Assembly (NCBI GenBank): GCA_016700115.1
Contig: CP064999.1
Coordinates: 3,720,001 to 3,784,000, forward strand
Length of the DNA: 64,000 nucleotides
Origin: Sphingobacteriales bacterium
GTDB taxonomy: Bacteria; Bacteroidota; Bacteroidia; Chitinophagales; UBA2359
Direction: 5' to 3'
This document shows, piece by piece, positions 8,548 through 17,483 of this stretch; positions within the stretch are counted from its first letter, which is position 1; each line of letters begins with the position of its first letter. The notes under the pieces are model-generated. The model saw only the letters and a list, made by a program, of their open reading frames with translations, was not told the origin of the DNA and ran no database searches. The translations under genes were made by a program, and so were the position numbers.

Positions 8548-10794
8548 ATGAAAAACTTTACACTTTCGCTTTTAATTGCGCTTGTTTGCATGATTGGTAT
8601 GAACCAATTCATCAATGCACAAGCATCAGCTTGCTTAACTTATGCTGGCGGTCCTTACACAGATCAAGGCATTGATAACGCAGGATGTGACGGTCAGTCG
8701 GTATCTGCTCCTTATGAAGCATGGAAAAATGAACTCTATTTTACCAATGTTGTAGCAGGAGGTAATTACACTTTCAGTATTTGTGATGGATATAGTGCTA
8801 CTGATTGGGGTGGAGAGGCATTAATCACAGCTATAGAGGGAGGAACTGCCGCCACCGGCAGTGTAACCGGAGGTACTGTCTTGGGATTTGAAGTTGGTTG
8901 TTCTATTACATTTGATGCAACTGCAACCGGTACTGTTTGGTTTACATTAACAACTGTCGGAGGATGCGGAACCACACTTTTACAAACTGACAACGGTACT
9001 CCGACTGTAACTACCAATTCGGGTGTACCTTGCGGTACACCGGTTGATTGTTCCGATCCTTCCGTCTCTCCCGGAACTATTGCAGGCAGTGACAGTGTTT
9101 GTTTTGACGAATTGACCGACTTAACCATTACAGGTGCTGTTATCCCCAACGGCTCTCCTAATCTTAGTGGTTTTTGTTGGTTTGTTGCCAACACTGATTT
9201 AACTGGCAACACTGCACCTAACACAAGTACCGATTACTTTGGCTCGTTCCCTATCCAAACAGTCGTACCTACAGCAGCTTTAGGATTTTCGAATAACGGG
9301 GCTGCTTTAACAGCAGGCAATTATTTCTTCTGTGCTTCTGTTTTTGGCAACGCTACCAATAGTGCCGGCGGTACTCCTTCGTTTAATACCATTACATTAG
9401 ACCCGGCTTGTACTCAAACTACTTGTTATGCAGTTACTTTGTTACCTGAAGGTGATCCGAGTTGTACTGTATGTCCGGTTGTAAATTTTACCACTACTCT
9501 GGAATGTGAAAATCAGCAGTATTTTATTAATGCTGATGTAACTTATGTAGGAGCAAGCGGTAATTTTAATATCACTGTTGACGGAAGTACCAGTATGGTC
9601 ATTGTTGCCGGTCCTTATTCTTATGGACCTTTTGATTCTGGTCAAACTGTTGCTGTATCTATTTCTAATGGAGACCCTACTTGCGATGCAACGCAATCAT
9701 TTACAGAAATCTGTCCCACAGTTTGTGAAAGAGTAACCGATGGAGGCTTTGAAGACGGAGGTACTGCATGGACTCAAGCATCAACAAATTTTGGAACTCC
9801 GCTTTGCACTGCAGCAGAATGTGGAACCGGTGGAATTGGTCCTTATGCAGGGGTAAGATGGGCTTGGTTCGGAGGAATAGATGGTGATGAAACCGGAACT
9901 ATTTCTCAGACTATAACTATTACAGAACCAACTGCAACTTTGTCTTTTTATCTTGCTATTGCTTCAACAGCTCCAAATACAACAGACTTCTTAAGTGTTA
10001 AAATTGGAAATACGGAAGTGTTTTCTGCCAATAGTGATGATATTACAACGTATGCAACCTATCAGCCTGTTACTGTTGATATTTCTGCCTTTGCCAATGG
10101 AACTGCTCAGTTGTTAACTTTTGAAAGTTCTGTTTTTCCTGGAGCAACCTCAAGTTTCCATGTAGATAATATTTCCGTAGAAGCTTGTGGTGGTATTTGT
10201 GTAGCAGAAGCAGGTTCTATGCAAAATGTTTTCGTCAATGGTAATAATATTTCTGCTGTTGCTACCGGTTACACAACAACAACCGGCTATACCTTTTTAT
10301 ATTTCCTTGCCGATGCATCGGGAAATATTGTAGCAAACCATCCTAATGGAACATTCACCATCACTTCTGGAAATCCTGCAGACTATTCAGTATATGGAGT
10401 TTTGTCAAGTGATCTGGAATTAGGAACAATTCTGAGCGTTTCAACGATTGCAGATTTACAAGCTCTAATTACAGTAATTGGTGTATGTGCAGACATAACT
10501 GAAGAACTTTCAGTGGGTATTGAGGCACCAAACGCTGCTGCAGGTTTTGGAATTACTACTTTAGCCCCTGTTCCAGCTAATGATGTCGTTAATATTCAGT
10601 TCAACGCATTAGGAACAAATGTTCAGGCAAAAGTTTATGATATGACCGGTCGAATGGTTGCAACTCAAACTTTAGGTAGCAATAACGGCTTAAATAATTT
10701 CAGTTTGGATGTCAGCAGTTTTTCAGCCGGAATTTACCTGATTAACTTGACGGACGGTAAATATGTAACTACTGCTAAATTAGTCAAAAACTAA
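8548..10794 (+). CDS. Secreted protein with T9SS type A C-terminal sorting domain
   Basis: This 748-residue protein starts with a signal peptide (MKNFTLSLLIALVCMIGMNQ). The body is cysteine-containing and beta-rich: a PPC/CUB-like first domain (about 28-165), Ig-like segments, and a jelly-roll-like domain (about 395-550) with FEDGGTAW and SFHVDNISVEAC motifs typical of choice-of-anchor/carbohydrate-binding-like modules. The last ~75 residues (APVPANDVVNIQF ... AKVYDMTGRMV ... FSAGIYLINLTDG) are a textbook T9SS sorting domain, so the protein should cross the outer membrane and be anchored or released at the surface. No catalytic motif is visible and the substrate is unknown. It is a single gene with its own promoter motif and terminator. 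Confidence 0.85.
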   Translation: MKNFTLSLLIALVCMIGMNQFINAQASACLTYAGGPYTDQGIDNAGCDGQSVSAPYEAWKNELYFTNVVAGGNYTFSICDGYSATDWGGEALITAIEGGTAATGSVTGGTVLGFEVGCSITFDATATGTVWFTLTTVGGCGTTLLQTDNGTPTVTTNSGVPCGTPVDCSDPSVSPGTIAGSDSVCFDELTDLTITGAVIPNGSPNLSGFCWFVANTDLTGNTAPNTSTDYFGSFPIQTVVPTAALGFSNNGAALTAGNYFFCASVFGNATNSAGGTPSFNTITLDPACTQTTCYAVTLLPEGDPSCTVCPVVNFTTTLECENQQYFINADVTYVGASGNFNITVDGSTSMVIVAGPYSYGPFDSGQTVAVSISNGDPTCDATQSFTEICPTVCERVTDGGFEDGGTAWTQASTNFGTPLCTAAECGTGGIGPYAGVRWAWFGGIDGDETGTISQTITITEPTATLSFYLAIASTAPNTTDFLSVKIGNTEVFSANSDDITTYATYQPVTVDISAFANGTAQLLTFESSVFPGATSSFHVDNISVEACGGICVAEAGSMQNVFVNGNNISAVATGYTTTTGYTFLYFLADASGNIVANHPNGTFTITSGNPADYSVYGVLSSDLELGTILSVSTIADLQALITVIGVCADITEELSVGIEAPNAAAGFGITTLAPVPANDVVNIQFNALGTNVQAKVYDMTGRMVATQTLGSNNGLNNFSLDVSSFSAGIYLINLTDGKYVTTAKLVKN

Positions 10795-10820
10795 TTGGAT
10801 AATTTCTGAATAACAAATTG

Positions 10821-10856
10821 AAAAGCCCTTCAACATGTACGGTTGAGGGGCTTTTT
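10821..10856 (+). terminator. Rho-independent terminator after the T9SS cargo gene
   Basis: The 14-bp stem AAAAGCCCTTCAAC / GTTGAGGGGCTTTT has one G-T wobble, arms 10821-10834 and 10842-10855, and ends in a T-run. It begins 27 bp after the stop codon. Confidence 0.88.
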
Positions 10857-11014
10857 AGTTTAATTTCAAAATTATGTGAGTGAATTTTAAATCTACACTT
10901 ACCATATGATCAACCATTTGAACAATATAATTGTCAATAAATATATATTAAAGAATTAGACATAGATAATGATTTTTCCTGTAATGTATTGGAGGCATTT
11001 ATTTCAATTTTTTT

Positions 11015-12352
11015 TTAGGACTGTAGAGTTAAGACTTGATTTAGTTTTTCAATTAGTTTTCTGAAAAGAAAAAGTAATTCGCTATTGTTTTGTTTATACA
11101 AAAAGCGGTATTTCCTCTGCGTCAAAAGAAACTTCAGTTTATCCTGACAAAACAAAGCTGCCTTTCCACTTATTGGCAGAAAAAAAAAGTATAAAACAGC
11201 AATCATCCAATTGCCAAAAACCAAACTCACCAAGGCAGTCTGTAAAATATAGAATAAGCTGAATAATATCATTGCGCTCAAAAACTTCACAGATGCTAAA
11301 AAATTATGGTCTTTTACATTTGATTTGACAATATATTTTGTTAGAGAAATAGCAAGAAGATGATTAACCCAACCAAACAAAGCAACAGGCATTATTAACA
11401 AAATCATCAACCACTGTAAAGCATAGTTTAAAAAAGGTATCGGCAGTTTTGCTAAAGTTTCAGGGCTTAGTTTATAATTTTTATTATTCCGGTTGAAATC
11501 ATCAAATAGTCCGGTAATACTTTTAAAATTTTCAGGATTGATAATTCGTTCATTTCCCAAACTGTCAGCAATTTGTTGTTCAAGTTGATGAAGTAAAAAA
11601 TCATCATTCTTCAAATTAAGATTTTCAGATCTGACTTTCAAGTAAAAAGAACTAAGCCTGTTGATTACCGGATAATCATCGCTGTTTGGTATATGAATAA
11701 TTAACGACTGAATGAGCGGAGAAATAGCGGATGCAATTTCTTTTAACGCCTTTTGCTGATTTTCGATAAAAAGCGGGTAATAATCTTTGAATAAAACAGG
11801 ATTGCCGGCTTGTAAGAATATGCTTCCTCTAGATTCAGTATGATTGGTATAATTAATACCTATAGGAACAATTTGAATTGAATTTTCAAAATTGCTGAGT
11901 TCAGCAGCACCAAAACCCATTCGGGCAAACCCTTTTTGCAAAGGGCGAATATTGCGAAGTCTTGCCTGATTGCCTTCAGGGAAAATCAGTATTGCCCCTT
12001 GTTGATGCAATATTTTGGCTGTTTTTTCAAAAATTGGCTTATTTAGCGTAATGGTATCTACGTTGTCTCTTTGCCGGAATATGGGTAACATATTAATTGC
12101 ATTAAGAAAACGTGCGATTAAAGGACGATTGAAAACATCGGCACGGGTAATAAAATAAATTGGACGTTTAATATGTACAGCAACTACCAAGGCATCTAAC
12201 AAAGCGTTTTGATGATTGGCGACCAACATCAAGGCACCTTTTTGTGGTATGTTTTCGAATCCTCTGAGGCTGACTTTTGAAAAGTAAACACGAATGCCTA
12301 AACGGATCCAAACAGATAACATTGTATATAAAACGCCGGCTTTCTGTTCCAT
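11015..12352 (-). CDS. PlsC-like 1-acylglycerol-phosphate acyltransferase family protein with C-terminal membrane segments
   Basis: This 445-residue protein has an LPLAT domain at about 25-215. Motif I reads NHQNALLDAL, with five residues between His and Asp instead of the usual four. Motif III reads FPEGNQARLR in place of the common FPEGTRS. The residues after about 315 contain several hydrophobic helices (for example LQWLMILLIMPVALFGWV), so the protein is anchored in the inner membrane. The family transfers acyl chains to glycerophosphate lipids; the specific acceptor is not determined. Its ATG lies 3 bp after the guaA stop, so the two genes are very probably co-transcribed. Confidence 0.8.
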   Translation of the reverse strand: MEQKAGVLYTMLSVWIRLGIRVYFSKVSLRGFENIPQKGALMLVANHQNALLDALVVAVHIKRPIYFITRADVFNRPLIARFLNAINMLPIFRQRDNVDTITLNKPIFEKTAKILHQQGAILIFPEGNQARLRNIRPLQKGFARMGFGAAELSNFENSIQIVPIGINYTNHTESRGSIFLQAGNPVLFKDYYPLFIENQQKALKEIASAISPLIQSLIIHIPNSDDYPVINRLSSFYLKVRSENLNLKNDDFLLHQLEQQIADSLGNERIINPENFKSITGLFDDFNRNNKNYKLSPETLAKLPIPFLNYALQWLMILLIMPVALFGWVNHLLAISLTKYIVKSNVKDHNFLASVKFLSAMILFSLFYILQTALVSLVFGNWMIAVLYFFFLPISGKAALFCQDKLKFLLTQRKYRFLYKQNNSELLFLFRKLIEKLNQVLTLQS

Positions 12353-12355
12353 CCT

Positions 12356-13888
12356 TTATTCCCATTCAATAGTTCCAGGAGGTTTTGAAGTGATATCATA
12401 CACCACTCTGTTTACATGAGGCACTTCATTAATTATACGGTTTGCAATAACTGCCAATATTTCATGAGGAATTCGTGCCCAATCTGCGGTCATACCATCA
12501 ATACTAGTAACGGCACGCAATGCTATAGTTGTGTCATAAGTTCGTTCGTCTCCCATCACACCAACGCTTCTCAAGCCGGTATAAACTGTAAAATATTGCC
12601 AGATTTGTTTTGAAAGACCTGCCTGGTAAATTTCCGAACGAAAGATTTGGTCTGCCTCTCTGAGTATCTCTAATTTTTCAAAATTAACTGCTCCAATAAT
12701 GCGAATAGCCAAACCGGGACCAGGAAAAGGTTGTCGTTCAATCAGGTTTTCGGGTAAACCAATTGCTTTACCAACTTGCCGGACTTCATCTTTAAACAAA
12801 TCACGTAATGGTTCAATAATTTCATTAAAATCAACATGTTCAGGTAGGCCGCCTACATTATGGTGCGATTTTATGGTTGCAGTATGTTTGCCTCCACTTT
12901 CGATAACATCTGGATAAATTGTACCTTGAACTAAAAAATCAACTTGACCAATTTTTTGGGCTTCCTCTTCGAAGACTCTGATAAACTCTTCTCCAATAAT
13001 TTTGCGTTTTAATTCCGGTTCTTCAATTTCCTGAAGTTTTGCTAAAAATCGTTTGCCGGCATTCACCCTGATTAGGTTGAGATCGAACTGTTTAAAAACA
13101 CTTTCCACTTCGTCGCCTTCATTTTTACGCAATAATCCATGATCCACAAAAATGCATGTAAGTTGCTTTCCCACCGCTTTATGTACCAGCATGGCCGCAA
13201 CTGAAGAATCAACACCTCCGGAAAGTCCGCATAAAACCTTTTTGTTGCCAATTTTCTGTTTTAGATTTTCAATAGTTTCCAAAGCAAAATCTTGCATAAT
13301 CCAATCACCAGTGCAACCACAAATTTCATATAAAAAATTATGAATTATTTGTGCCCCCTTTTCAGTATGCACTACTTCAGGGTGAAACTGAACACCATAC
13401 AACAATAGCTCATCGTTTGCAATTGATGCTGCAGGACAAGTATCGGTTGTTGCTGTGATTTCAAAACCTTTAGGAAGGTCATTAATCAAATAGGTATGAC
13501 TCATCCAGCAAGTAGTTATATTTGGAACATTTTCAAACAAACGGTTTCTTTTTTCAATTTTTAGGGTTTTATTTCCGTATTCACGATGCGAAGCTTTTCC
13601 AACGCTACCGCCAATTACATAAGCCATCAACTGAGCGCCATAACAAATACCTAAAATCGGAATACCAAGTTGAAACAATTCAATCCCTACTAATGGAGCA
13701 TCAATGTCTGTAACCACACTGGGTCCCCCTGTTAAAATAATTCCTTTGGGGTTTTTAGCTTTCAATGATTCAATTGGCGTATCATGGGGCAATACCTCAC
13801 AATAAACACCGGACTCCCGGACGCGGCGAGCTATTAATTGTCGGTATTGTGCGCCAAAATCTAGAACAATCACAACTTCGTGGTACAT
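12356..13888 (-). CDS. guaA: GMP synthase (glutamine-hydrolysing)
   Basis: This 510-residue protein has the usual full length. The N-terminal class I glutamine amidotransferase domain has the nucleophile in GICYGAQ (about 81-87) and the His/Glu pair in QFHPEVVHT. The ATP-pyrophosphatase domain has the P-loop LSGGVDSSV, and the C-terminal dimerisation domain ends in the conserved KPPGTIEWE. It converts XMP to GMP with ATP and glutamine in the cytoplasm. A TAnnTTTG motif lies 17 bp upstream. It is the first gene of a two-gene operon with the acyltransferase. Confidence 0.98.
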   Translation of the reverse strand: MYHEVVIVLDFGAQYRQLIARRVRESGVYCEVLPHDTPIESLKAKNPKGIILTGGPSVVTDIDAPLVGIELFQLGIPILGICYGAQLMAYVIGGSVGKASHREYGNKTLKIEKRNRLFENVPNITTCWMSHTYLINDLPKGFEITATTDTCPAASIANDELLLYGVQFHPEVVHTEKGAQIIHNFLYEICGCTGDWIMQDFALETIENLKQKIGNKKVLCGLSGGVDSSVAAMLVHKAVGKQLTCIFVDHGLLRKNEGDEVESVFKQFDLNLIRVNAGKRFLAKLQEIEEPELKRKIIGEEFIRVFEEEAQKIGQVDFLVQGTIYPDVIESGGKHTATIKSHHNVGGLPEHVDFNEIIEPLRDLFKDEVRQVGKAIGLPENLIERQPFPGPGLAIRIIGAVNFEKLEILREADQIFRSEIYQAGLSKQIWQYFTVYTGLRSVGVMGDERTYDTTIALRAVTSIDGMTADWARIPHEILAVIANRIINEVPHVNRVVYDITSKPPGTIEWE

Positions 13889-13904
13889 GTATTTGGTTTT
13901 GCGG

Positions 13905-13912
13905 CAAAGATA
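13905..13912 (-). promoter_or_regulatory. -7 promoter motif of guaA (TATCTTTG on minus strand)
   Basis: This is an exact TAnnTTTG match on the minus strand, 17 bp before the guaA start codon. No clear -33 element was seen. Confidence 0.5.
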
Positions 13913-13958
13913 ACTAATCTAATGCAATTGAATAGCCGTGTAGATGAGTTCAGAATTA

Positions 13959-15095
13959 TTAACGGCGCAACTGTTCGACCAATTCTCTTATTTTTCTGGC
14001 ACAAAGTGCAAAAGCTGCATTCTTATCCGGCCATTGAGAAACAAACCATTTCTTAAACTCATCCGGTACACCTCTGAGCTGGACAAAACTGGGAAACCAT
14101 TCCGGCGGACGAAGATTCTCTCCTCTAATTCCATCAACCTCCTTGCAAAAAACAGGAATAAGAATAGCAGTACCGGCCCGATGCCTTTCTGTGGCTATTG
14201 CTTCAATCTCTTGTGTTTCATCTGAAAACATAAAATCGGGGCTTATAAAAATTAAAATAATTCGGGCATTTAGTAATTGCCGTTGCAACTCCTTTCCGTA
14301 GTCTTGTCCTATAGTAATTTGAGATGAATCAGTTACCACAATCATTCCCAAACGGCGTAAAATGGATAAATGTTTTTTTAACTCATCCGCAAAGTCTGCA
14401 TCGTTTGGATGATATGCCAAAAAAACAGGAATAAGTGGCTTCTCTCCAAAAATTGCTCCTCCCTTAATGATGCTCCATTCCGGATTTTTAAAAAACTTTT
14501 CCCAAGGAAAAACATCGCCGGCCGGTTGCGATTTCCATAACAACGCTCTGTTATTGTTATTGTTACCGGTTAGTGTAGTAAGGTAAGCCTCTGCATTGGA
14601 AAAAGCCTGATCAAGACTGCTTTTTGTGCCAATAGCCTGATAAAACGCTTTGGCAAAACTAACTGCTGCCTTGTCGTTGATGGCAGCATTTGTTGCAATG
14701 ATATTGGAAACACCTTCTTGTTGTAACTGAACAACCTGTGCTTTGTTTGAGCATCCGTTCAAAAACACCAATTGCAGGTTTTTTTGAAGTCCAAACAATC
14801 GAGCAAGCCCTGCACCGGATGCCAATAAACTAACAATGCCTTCAGTTTCAAGCATTAACCCTTCATCTCCTGAATGACCGGCAAAATGAAAAATGGCTAT
14901 TCTATCTCTGTATTGGTTAAATATTCTGAATATATCTTCTGCAGTTGCATCCGGTTCGACTATTACTTCGCATAACCGTTCCTGAACAAGTGGTTGTAAC
15001 ATTTCAGGAAGTGAAATTCGCTCCTCTTTTAAAAAAGGAAGAAAATCCTGGCGAACATTTGCAAATGCAAGAAATATGATTGGTGTTGTATTCAT
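13959..15095 (-). CDS. CHAT protease-like domain fused to a TIR domain
   Basis: This is a 378-residue protein. Residues 1-190 fit a CHAT (caspase-HetF-associated with TPRs) domain: the catalytic His is in FHFAGHSG (His74) and the catalytic Cys in LNGCSNKAQ (Cys115), each after a hydrophobic strand. Residues about 218-345 fit a TIR domain, with strand PVFLAYHPND, the TDSSQITIGQDYG loop and FISPDFMFSDETQEIEAI, whose glutamates (293/296/298) sit where NAD-cleaving TIRs have their catalytic Glu. Both domains are known effector or signalling parts of bacterial conflict and programmed-death systems. No signal peptide is present, so it is cytoplasmic. A TAnnTTTG motif lies 12 bp upstream. The next gene upstream on the same strand, beyond an IS630 element, is a giant WD40 membrane protein. 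A functional link is inference. Confidence 0.8.
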   Translation of the reverse strand: MNTTPIIFLAFANVRQDFLPFLKEERISLPEMLQPLVQERLCEVIVEPDATAEDIFRIFNQYRDRIAIFHFAGHSGDEGLMLETEGIVSLLASGAGLARLFGLQKNLQLVFLNGCSNKAQVVQLQQEGVSNIIATNAAINDKAAVSFAKAFYQAIGTKSSLDQAFSNAEAYLTTLTGNNNNNRALLWKSQPAGDVFPWEKFFKNPEWSIIKGGAIFGEKPLIPVFLAYHPNDADFADELKKHLSILRRLGMIVVTDSSQITIGQDYGKELQRQLLNARIILIFISPDFMFSDETQEIEAIATERHRAGTAILIPVFCKEVDGIRGENLRPPEWFPSFVQLRGVPDEFKKWFVSQWPDKNAAFALCARKIRELVEQLRR

Positions 15096-15106
15096 AATGG
15101 GGAAAT

Positions 15107-15114
15107 CAAAATTA
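15107..15114 (-). promoter_or_regulatory. -7 promoter motif of the CHAT-TIR gene (TAATTTTG on minus strand)
   Basis: This is an exact TAnnTTTG match on the minus strand, 12 bp before the start codon. No good -33 element was seen, so it is only a candidate. Confidence 0.4.
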
Positions 15115-15676
15115 TTCTAAAATCATAACCGACTGAAAGATACAACTTCTTAAAACATGATCCTTTAATTTTCAATAAAGACGATTTTGGAGAAAGACAA
15201 AATTATTCAACCTTGAGAAAAAGAATCACATAACCAATTGAATAAAATTGAAATTTCAGACACAGTCTGATTGGGCCTTTTTTTTGTTTAAAAACCAAAT
15301 AAGCATATTTATATAAAAGGCTGAGTAAAAGACTTAAACAACAAAAATACTTAGCACTTTACCCTAAGTTCTGTTATTTTTTTCTTTGTTCGACAATATA
15401 TAATCTATTTTTGACTAAATACAACAAATTTAATTGGTGGCTTCCTCTATAATTAATTATCACTAAAACACTGAAAGGGCAGCATACATTATAAAAGAAT
15501 TAACAATCTTATTGATTTAACTATTTAGATCCAAATTTTCAAAAACAATTATAAAATTATAAGAAAATGATAATTTAAAAGAATAAAATCACAAATGAAA
15601 AGATAGTAATTGCAAATCAGCTTTTGAAAATGTAATTTATTAAAAGTAAAATTGACTTTTTTTTGAAGTAAAGCAA

Positions 15677-15711
15677 ACAAGAATCGGTTAATTTCTTACT
15701 TCATTCTTGTT
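15677..15711. repeat. Hairpin containing a unit related to the 42-bp array at 55 kb
   Basis: The arms AACAAGAAT (15677-15685) and ATTCTTGTT (15703-15711) are exact reverse complements. The 18-mer TTTCTTACTTCATTCTTG at 15692-15709 also occurs exactly at 55180-55197 in the fourth unit of the 42-bp array. The low base complexity raises the chance of coincidence. Confidence 0.45.
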
Positions 15712-16332
15712 TTCATTTATCATTAACTCAGGCAAAAAACTCCTTTATACAGTTATTATTATTTTATTTTTAATGAAAAAATAAAGATAATATTCAGATA
15801 AATATAAATCATATTTTCACCACTTGGTTCAGTTAGGTGGTTTTTAATAAGAAGTTGTTATTTTTTAAAAAGAGCTTTAAAAAACTTATATATAGCAGAT
15901 TGTATAGATTTTATATTAGCATTAGTCCAATTGTTTCGAATTAAATTTATGAAAAAGGAGTTTCTTCTATATTTATTAGAAAGCACTTTAAATGCTACAG
16001 TTTACAAAGTCTTTTGTAAACAAGACATTTAAAAAGTATATATATATATACTAACAGAATGGGTTCAAAATAGATTATTGTTTTTAAATCAAAATACTTT
16101 GATGTGCAAAGTATAAATCTAAACAAATCAATCTTTTAACCCAAAAATCTGACACATTGAATGAAGGTTGTAACTCAAAAATATGATTGAATATATTGCT
16201 GAGAATAAAATTATACGGAAATGACATTTTAAACAGCCCAAAAGGTATTTAAGCAGATATATTGGTAACTACAGATAGATTTTACCATATCCGGTGTAAT
16301 GTTATTTATTGTTTCAGTAAAGAAGTTGCTGA

Positions 16333-16772
16333 TTAGTTCAAGGCTTTGAAGTGTTTGTTGGTGAACTTTCTTTTGATGTGGTGCCATATTTTTTCAGCTG
16401 GATTGAGTTCGGGACTGTAAGGAGGCAGAAAGACAAGAAAAATATTTTCGGGTATTTTGAGCTTTTTTGCCTTAGGAAAGCCCCGTTGTCTAAAACAATG
16501 ATTTTGTATTCAGCAGGAGTTTGAAGGGAAAATTCATGGAGAAACACCTGAAAGGTATTTGCACTGCAACAAGGCATTTCCAACTGAAACTGATCCCCAG
16601 TTACGGGAGAAAATGCTCCGAAAAGATAAGTGTATTGAAACACCTGTTGGAAATTGCAAACCGGCTGTATGCCTTTGGCGGTCAATCCCCTCCCGTGCCT
16701 GGTATGCAGACCAAAGCGGCTCTCGTCCTGAAAGTATAAATTTATGCTGTCATAGCATGGCGGAACAGACAA
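16333..16772 (-). pseudogene. IS630 transposase, C-terminal catalytic part (frameshifted)
   Basis: This is the DDE part of an IS630 transposase. The first Asp is in FQDESRFGL and the second in IIVLDNGAF. The annotated frame then goes astray. Just after DNGAF (about 16480) another frame on the same strand reads FLVFLPPYSPELNPAEKIW, the conserved block with the catalytic Glu, and stops at 16333-16335. Returning to it needs a one-base shift, so this copy appears to carry an indel. The A-rich stretch nearby is not in phase for a standard -1 slippery heptamer, so mutation is more likely than programmed frameshifting. Confidence 0.75.
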
Positions 16773-16783
16773 CGCTATTTCCG

Positions 16784-17218
16784 CTATTTTTGAACTAAAG
16801 TTTTTAAAAAAACTACAGCCTCCGCATCCTTTTTCACATGACTTTTGCGTGCTGCCTTCACTTTGCTGCCAAATTTCCTGCCCGCATATTTTAGTAGCGT
16901 GTTATACTTAACTTCCTTTTTAAATTCCTGCTCTACCCATTGCTGCAACTCTATATACCCCGCCAAACCATTATTGGGATCCTTTAACTTCTCTTCTATT
17001 CTATCTTGTTCTTCTTGCGTAAACACCGAGTGTCTGCCTGTTTTTCCTTTTCTGCCATTGTGAAGCAAGGCTTCTATTCCCCCTGTTCTATAATTTTTAC
17101 GCCATGTGTTAATACTTTGACCCCATACCCCTACTCGTTCCATTAACTGTCGCTTCGTAATACCTTTTTCTCCGACCTTCTTCATCTCTATCAACATCAA
17201 CAGCCGTAAACGAATCAT
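16784..17218 (-). CDS. IS630 transposase, N-terminal helix-turn-helix part (orfA)
   Basis: This 144-residue protein begins with a helix-turn-helix (ITKRQLMERVGVWGQSINTW) and continues with the winged-helix linker region typical of IS630/Tc1 transposases (GGIEALLHNGRKG, then FTQEEQDRIEEKL). It ends LVQK-stop; the next frame continues as IAEIALSVPPCYDS into the DDE part. A -1 shift at the CAAAAATAG stretch would join the two, as in IS630 members that use frameshifting. Given the second frameshift further on, simple decay is also possible. Confidence 0.7.
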   Translation of the reverse strand: MIRLRLLMLIEMKKVGEKGITKRQLMERVGVWGQSINTWRKNYRTGGIEALLHNGRKGKTGRHSVFTQEEQDRIEEKLKDPNNGLAGYIELQQWVEQEFKKEVKYNTLLKYAGRKFGSKVKAARKSHVKKDAEAVVFLKTLVQK

Positions 17219-17483
17219 CGCAGGGACTGACGAAGTAGTTTCCTTATTTCCTCAAAACTCTCTTTTACAGGTATATATAGTGCCTTTGACATAACTATGA
17301 CTCGGTTTTAAAATGACAAAGATAAAATTAATAACACAATTACTAAATCAAGGCTAAATTGTTTTTCATTTCCGTATTAACTGGCAAGACAAGATTAACT
17401 TTTGAAATGTATATGCCTTTAGTATTTTATTCTAAAATGAATGGAAAGGCGAGGAGAGGAGCTATACAGTTATTCTTTGGTGT

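Larger units (their letters stand above)
15096..16221. other. 1.1-kb very AT-rich gene-free stretch
   Basis: No frame longer than about 60 codons occurs here, and no RNA gene was recognised. It contains the likely promoter of the CHAT-TIR gene (CAAAATTA on plus at 15107-15114), a hairpin and a motif shared with the 55-kb repeat array (15677-15711), and a palindromic (TA)n run at 16036-16051. It may be a decayed region or hold an unrecognised non-coding element. Confidence 0.5.
16222..17318 (-). mobile_element. IS630-family insertion sequence, degenerate
   Basis: The element is about 1.1 kb, the normal IS630 size, and holds a split transposase on the minus strand. Candidate imperfect terminal inverted repeats share CATTTTAAA: TGACATTTTAAACAGCC at 16222-16238, and on the minus strand TGTCATTTTAAAACCG at 17303-17318. 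The TA duplications expected for this family could not be placed cleanly, so the exact ends are uncertain by some bases. It sits between the CHAT-TIR gene and the giant WD40 gene. Confidence 0.6.

Noticed and set aside
16440..16500. Programmed -1 frameshift in the IS630 catalytic part
   Set aside because: The AAAAAAG stretch is in the wrong phase relative to the upstream frame for an X-XXY-YYZ slip, so a mutation or sequence error is more likely.
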